Source: JBEEPE01 sp041191265
Lineage (GTDB): Bacteria > Verrucomicrobiota > Verrucomicrobiia > Chthoniobacterales > Chthoniobacteraceae
Assembly (NCBI GenBank): GCA_041191265.1
Contig: JBEEPE010000008.1
Coordinates: forward strand, 1 to 9,622
Length of the DNA stretch: 9,622 nucleotides
Direction: 5' to 3'
Under the pieces are notes generated by a model. The model had not been told where the DNA came from and did not search any database. It saw nothing but the letters and a program-made list of their open reading frames with translations. This document shows, piece after piece, positions 7,143 through 9,622 of this stretch. Position numbers and translations under genes: made by a program. Numbering within the stretch: the first letter of the stretch is position 1; each line of letters opens with the position of its first letter.

Positions 7143-7150
7143 CTATTCGC

Positions 7151-9622
7151 ATGAAAAAGCCCACTACGAAGCTCCTGAACAGGATTGTGAAGTCATTCAC
7201 ACTCCTCGCCGCCTGCGTGCTAGCAGCACTTAGCCCTGCCGCCGCCGCAGACTTTGACATGTTGCAGCACGGCGGAACCTTTGGAGATTCCAAGAGCCTG
7301 AGCAGCGTCAATGACAGCATTTCTGGGCCGCGGAAGGCCATGATTGCGTCAGGGGGCGGGCACACACTCGCGATTAAAGATGACGGCACCCTTTGGGCTT
7401 GGGGCCGGAATGACAAGGGCCAGCTCGGCGACGGAACGACGGAAAACCGAAACGCGCCAATCCAAATAGGTGAAGACTCGGATTGGGTCGCAGTCGCGGC
7501 AGGATTCAACTTCTCCGTCGCTGTTAAAGCAAATGGAACCCTATGGTCATGGGGAACCAACGAGAACGGCGTCTTGGGGAATGGATCGTATTCAGACAGC
7601 ACCATTCCCACGCGGGTTGGGACTGGCGCAACTTGGAGGGCGGTTGCGGCGGGGAGGATGCATACGCTCGCGTTACGCACGGACGGATCCCTTTGGACTT
7701 GGGGGGCGAATGGTGCGGGGCAGCTTGGAATCGATCCAGACCCAGCAGCGGCTGCTCCGAGCGGAGCTTCCAAAAACACGCCGACTCAAATCTCAGGGGC
7801 ATGGACGGCAGTTGCCGCTGGCGAGTATCATTCACTGGCTGTGAACAACGCCGCATATTGGCACGGAGGCTTCCCGTACACCTATCCGATTTATTCTTGG
7901 GGGGCTAACACTGCGAATCAGCTCTCGCGGGTCACGGTCGGTTCGTCGGACTGGAACGTGTCTGTTGCAGTTAGCACTTCAAACACTCCGCTTTGGACCG
8001 GCACGACTTCTGGGGGGACCGTTGCGGCTGGGGCAGACTTCAGCTTGACGCTTAACGATGTTGGCGACCTCTACGCTTGGGGATCCGACTCGTTCGGCCA
8101 AACAAAACCAGGAGGGTCAGTTACGAACTTTGGAATTACCCTCTTGCGGCAAAATGTTTCCTCCGTGTCGGCTGGTTTACACCACGTCGTTGCCTTGGAC
8201 TCACTTGGAAGTGTGATTGCTTGGGGCAGATCCGATGTTGGTCAGGTTTCTCCGTACAGCTCTCCATCAGACACCGCCGGCTTCACCCCTCTGTCTGTAG
8301 CTGGGGGAAACAAAGCGGTTGTGGCGGGGTACAAGACATCGACTTACGTAGATGGGAATGGTTCCGTCCTCACGCGAGGTCGTGGGATTGAGGGACAGCA
8401 CGGTGACGGGGCCGTTCAAACAGTTTCGAGCCCGAGTCAAAGGTGGACTGGGTCGGCTTGGACCCAAGTTGCTGTTGCGGAACGCCATTCTCTTGCAATT
8501 GATTCTAACGGAAGGCTGTGGGCGTGGGGTGACAACTCAGCCGCGCAATTGGGTGACGGCACGAACGCTGACTCAGCCGTGCCAATTTCGCCGGACGGCC
8601 AAGCCAGCGTGTGGATTAAAGTGGCTGTAGGTCCGAACAACAGCGCCGCAATCAAATCAAGTGGGGAACTATGGGTTTGGGGTTCAAACTACTACGGCCA
8701 GTTCGGTGATGGGTCCACAACGGCTTCTCTCACGATGAAGCAGATTGCTGGCACATGGTCGGATGTCGCGGTCGGTCAGGGGCATGTGGTGGCGGTGAAG
8801 TCGAATGGTGAACTTTGGGCGTGGGGGAATAACATGAACTCTCAGCTTGGCTTTGCTAAGCCTTCTCAGACTCAGTCAACGCAGCTGATTCCGAAAAAGG
8901 TGGGGTCTTCTAGCCTGTGGACAAAGGTCGCAGCGGGAGACAATCACTCGCTCGGATTGCAGGGAAGCACGCTTTACGCTTGGGGTCAGAATGTGCTTGG
9001 GCAGCTCGGGAATGGGAGCAATACCGATGCGAACTCTCCAATCAAAATCGGGTCATTAGCTTGGGCTTCGATTTACGCCGCTGGCTCGACTTCGGCCGCA
9101 ATCTCGCCGCTCGGGAAGCTGTTTGTCTGGGGTTCGAACGAAAAGGGACAGCTGGGTGATGGGGGCACTCTGCCCTCGAATTCGCCGAAAGCTTTTTTGG
9201 CAAGTTACGATTTTTCGTCGGTGGCGTTGAGTGTGAACTCTGTTCTTGCCCGTCGGACGGACGGCACGGTGTGGGCGACCGGAGCCAACCAATCTGGCCA
9301 ACTCGGGGATGGCGGCACATCTTCGAAAAAGACTCCTGTTTCGATTGGCTTGACAAACGTGGGGGCTGTGGCGATTGGAGGATCCTCCTCTGTTGCTTTG
9401 GTCGGCGGGGAACTATACGTTTGGGGCTCCAATCGGTACGGCCAACTTGGGGAAGGCTCAGCGGAGTTAGGTCAGTCGGCGGCGATTGTTGCGGAGTCGC
9501 CCTCGGTCAGCATTAATGCCAGCGCCTTGACGAAAGCTGGAAGTTCGACGAGCGCTTCGGGGTCCACTTTCCAGTTTGAAGACGGAGATATGGTGACCTT
9601 CAGCGCGGTTCCTTCAGGAACT
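7151..9622 (+). CDS. Secreted RCC1-repeat protein (double beta-propeller), 3' end beyond window
   Basis: The frame is open from ATG 7151 to the window end, giving 824 residues without a stop. A signal peptide is clear: MKKPTTKLLNRIVK, a hydrophobic stretch, then ALSPAAAAD with likely cleavage near residue 32-33. Residues about 66-768 are 14 RCC1-type repeats, each built on a pattern like GxxHTLAIKDDGTLWAWGRN-x-GQLGDG. RCC1 modules form seven-bladed propellers, so 14 blades suggest two propellers. From residue 783 a Ser/Thr-rich segment ends in FEDGDMVTFSAVPSGT, which may open a further beta-sandwich or bacterial repeat domain. No catalytic residues are recognised; a role in binding or at the cell surface is inference. 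ATG 7151 is chosen because it begins a proper signal peptide; ATG 7127 is in frame but gives a poorer N-terminus, and TGA 7073-7075 blocks anything earlier. GC and G-skew are lower than in the neighbours. Confidence 0.9.
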   Translation, partial: MKKPTTKLLNRIVKSFTLLAACVLAALSPAAAADFDMLQHGGTFGDSKSLSSVNDSISGPRKAMIASGGGHTLAIKDDGTLWAWGRNDKGQLGDGTTENRNAPIQIGEDSDWVAVAAGFNFSVAVKANGTLWSWGTNENGVLGNGSYSDSTIPTRVGTGATWRAVAAGRMHTLALRTDGSLWTWGANGAGQLGIDPDPAAAAPSGASKNTPTQISGAWTAVAAGEYHSLAVNNAAYWHGGFPYTYPIYSWGANTANQLSRVTVGSSDWNVSVAVSTSNTPLWTGTTSGGTVAAGADFSLTLNDVGDLYAWGSDSFGQTKPGGSVTNFGITLLRQNVSSVSAGLHHVVALDSLGSVIAWGRSDVGQVSPYSSPSDTAGFTPLSVAGGNKAVVAGYKTSTYVDGNGSVLTRGRGIEGQHGDGAVQTVSSPSQRWTGSAWTQVAVAERHSLAIDSNGRLWAWGDNSAAQLGDGTNADSAVPISPDGQASVWIKVAVGPNNSAAIKSSGELWVWGSNYYGQFGDGSTTASLTMKQIAGTWSDVAVGQGHVVAVKSNGELWAWGNNMNSQLGFAKPSQTQSTQLIPKKVGSSSLWTKVAAGDNHSLGLQGSTLYAWGQNVLGQLGNGSNTDANSPIKIGSLAWASIYAAGSTSAAISPLGKLFVWGSNEKGQLGDGGTLPSNSPKAFLASYDFSSVALSVNSVLARRTDGTVWATGANQSGQLGDGGTSSKKTPVSIGLTNVGAVAIGGSSSVALVGGELYVWGSNRYGQLGEGSAELGQSAAIVAESPSVSINASALTKAGSSTSASGSTFQFEDGDMVTFSAVPSGT
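7346..9454 (+). repeat. Array of 14 RCC1-type repeats encoded in frame
   Basis: The glycine of the WG (or equivalent) core falls at residues 85, 135, 185, 251, 311, 359, 410, 460, 511, 559, 612, 661, 711 and 759 of the protein. Spacing is 48-53 residues except for two longer steps of 66 and 60 around repeats 4 and 5. Repeats 1-3 and 8-14 are mostly well conserved (LWAWG, then GQLG or similar); repeats 4-7 are degenerate, for example repeat 7 has TRG in place of AWG. The natural division is repeats 1-7 and 8-14. Confidence 0.85.

Larger units (their letters stand above)
6918..7150. other. 233-bp intergenic region upstream of the RCC1-repeat gene
   Basis: This gap is richer in A than the flanking genes, especially 7045-7114, and probably holds the promoter of the RCC1-repeat gene, though no convincing -35/-10 pair was found. 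It contains three tandem hexamers (CCACAG, CCACAG, CCACAT at 7014-7031), a 15-bp sequence repeated in tandem (7039-7069), a run of seven A at 7100-7106, and a C-tract/G-tract hairpin next to the start codon. No credible small gene or RNA gene was seen. Confidence 0.5.

Noticed and set aside
6946..7779. 277-residue minus-strand open frame
   Set aside because: It is antisense to the RCC1-repeat gene and its leader; its repeated motifs are mirror images of the RCC1 repeats.
7346..9454. Repeated bases in the RCC1 gene as a CRISPR-like or mobile repeat
   Set aside because: The repeats are imperfect, in frame, about 150 bp long and fully explained by the protein repeat.

Overview
The window looks like a chromosomal segment of a Verrucomicrobiota bacterium (PVC superphylum). 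The main evidence is a large secreted dehydrogenase with HEAT repeats and a C-terminal CxxCH heme site, an architecture largely confined to Planctomycetes and Verrucomicrobia. A DUF5069 protein and a CitMHS_2-like antiporter fit the same origin. This placement rests on protein recognition, not on a database search. Most of the window is GC-rich and G-rich on the + strand. No rRNA, tRNA, IS element, integrase, phage gene or CRISPR array was seen.

Layout from left to right: (1) a minus-strand DegT/StrS-type PLP aminotransferase, cut at its C-terminus by the window start. (2) A 94-bp divergent intergenic region with a repeated 10-mer and a perfect palindrome. (3) A plus-strand pair, a membrane antiporter/transporter of the CitMHS/NhaD (ion transporter) superfamily followed 9 bp later by riboflavin synthase, probably one operon. 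(4) An 86-bp convergent gap with overlapping inverted repeats. (5) A minus-strand 1059-residue secreted protein with NPCBM domain, sorbosone/glucose-dehydrogenase-like propeller, HEAT repeats and cytochrome c. (6) A divergently placed small DUF5069 protein. (7) A 233-bp more A-rich gap. (8) A plus-strand secreted RCC1-repeat protein that runs off the right edge, with 14 RCC1-type repeats visible, enough for two seven-bladed propellers.

The genes do not form one obvious pathway. The aminotransferase probably belongs to a nucleotide-sugar or surface-glycan locus continuing to the left. The antiporter/ribE pair is housekeeping. The NPCBM dehydrogenase probably acts on sugar-like substrates outside the cytoplasm. 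The RCC1 protein has lower GC and weaker skew than its neighbours and is the most accessory-looking gene. I did not find a convincing new multi-gene system. The least explained items are the RCC1 double propeller with its unusual leader, and the possible operator in the divergent gap.
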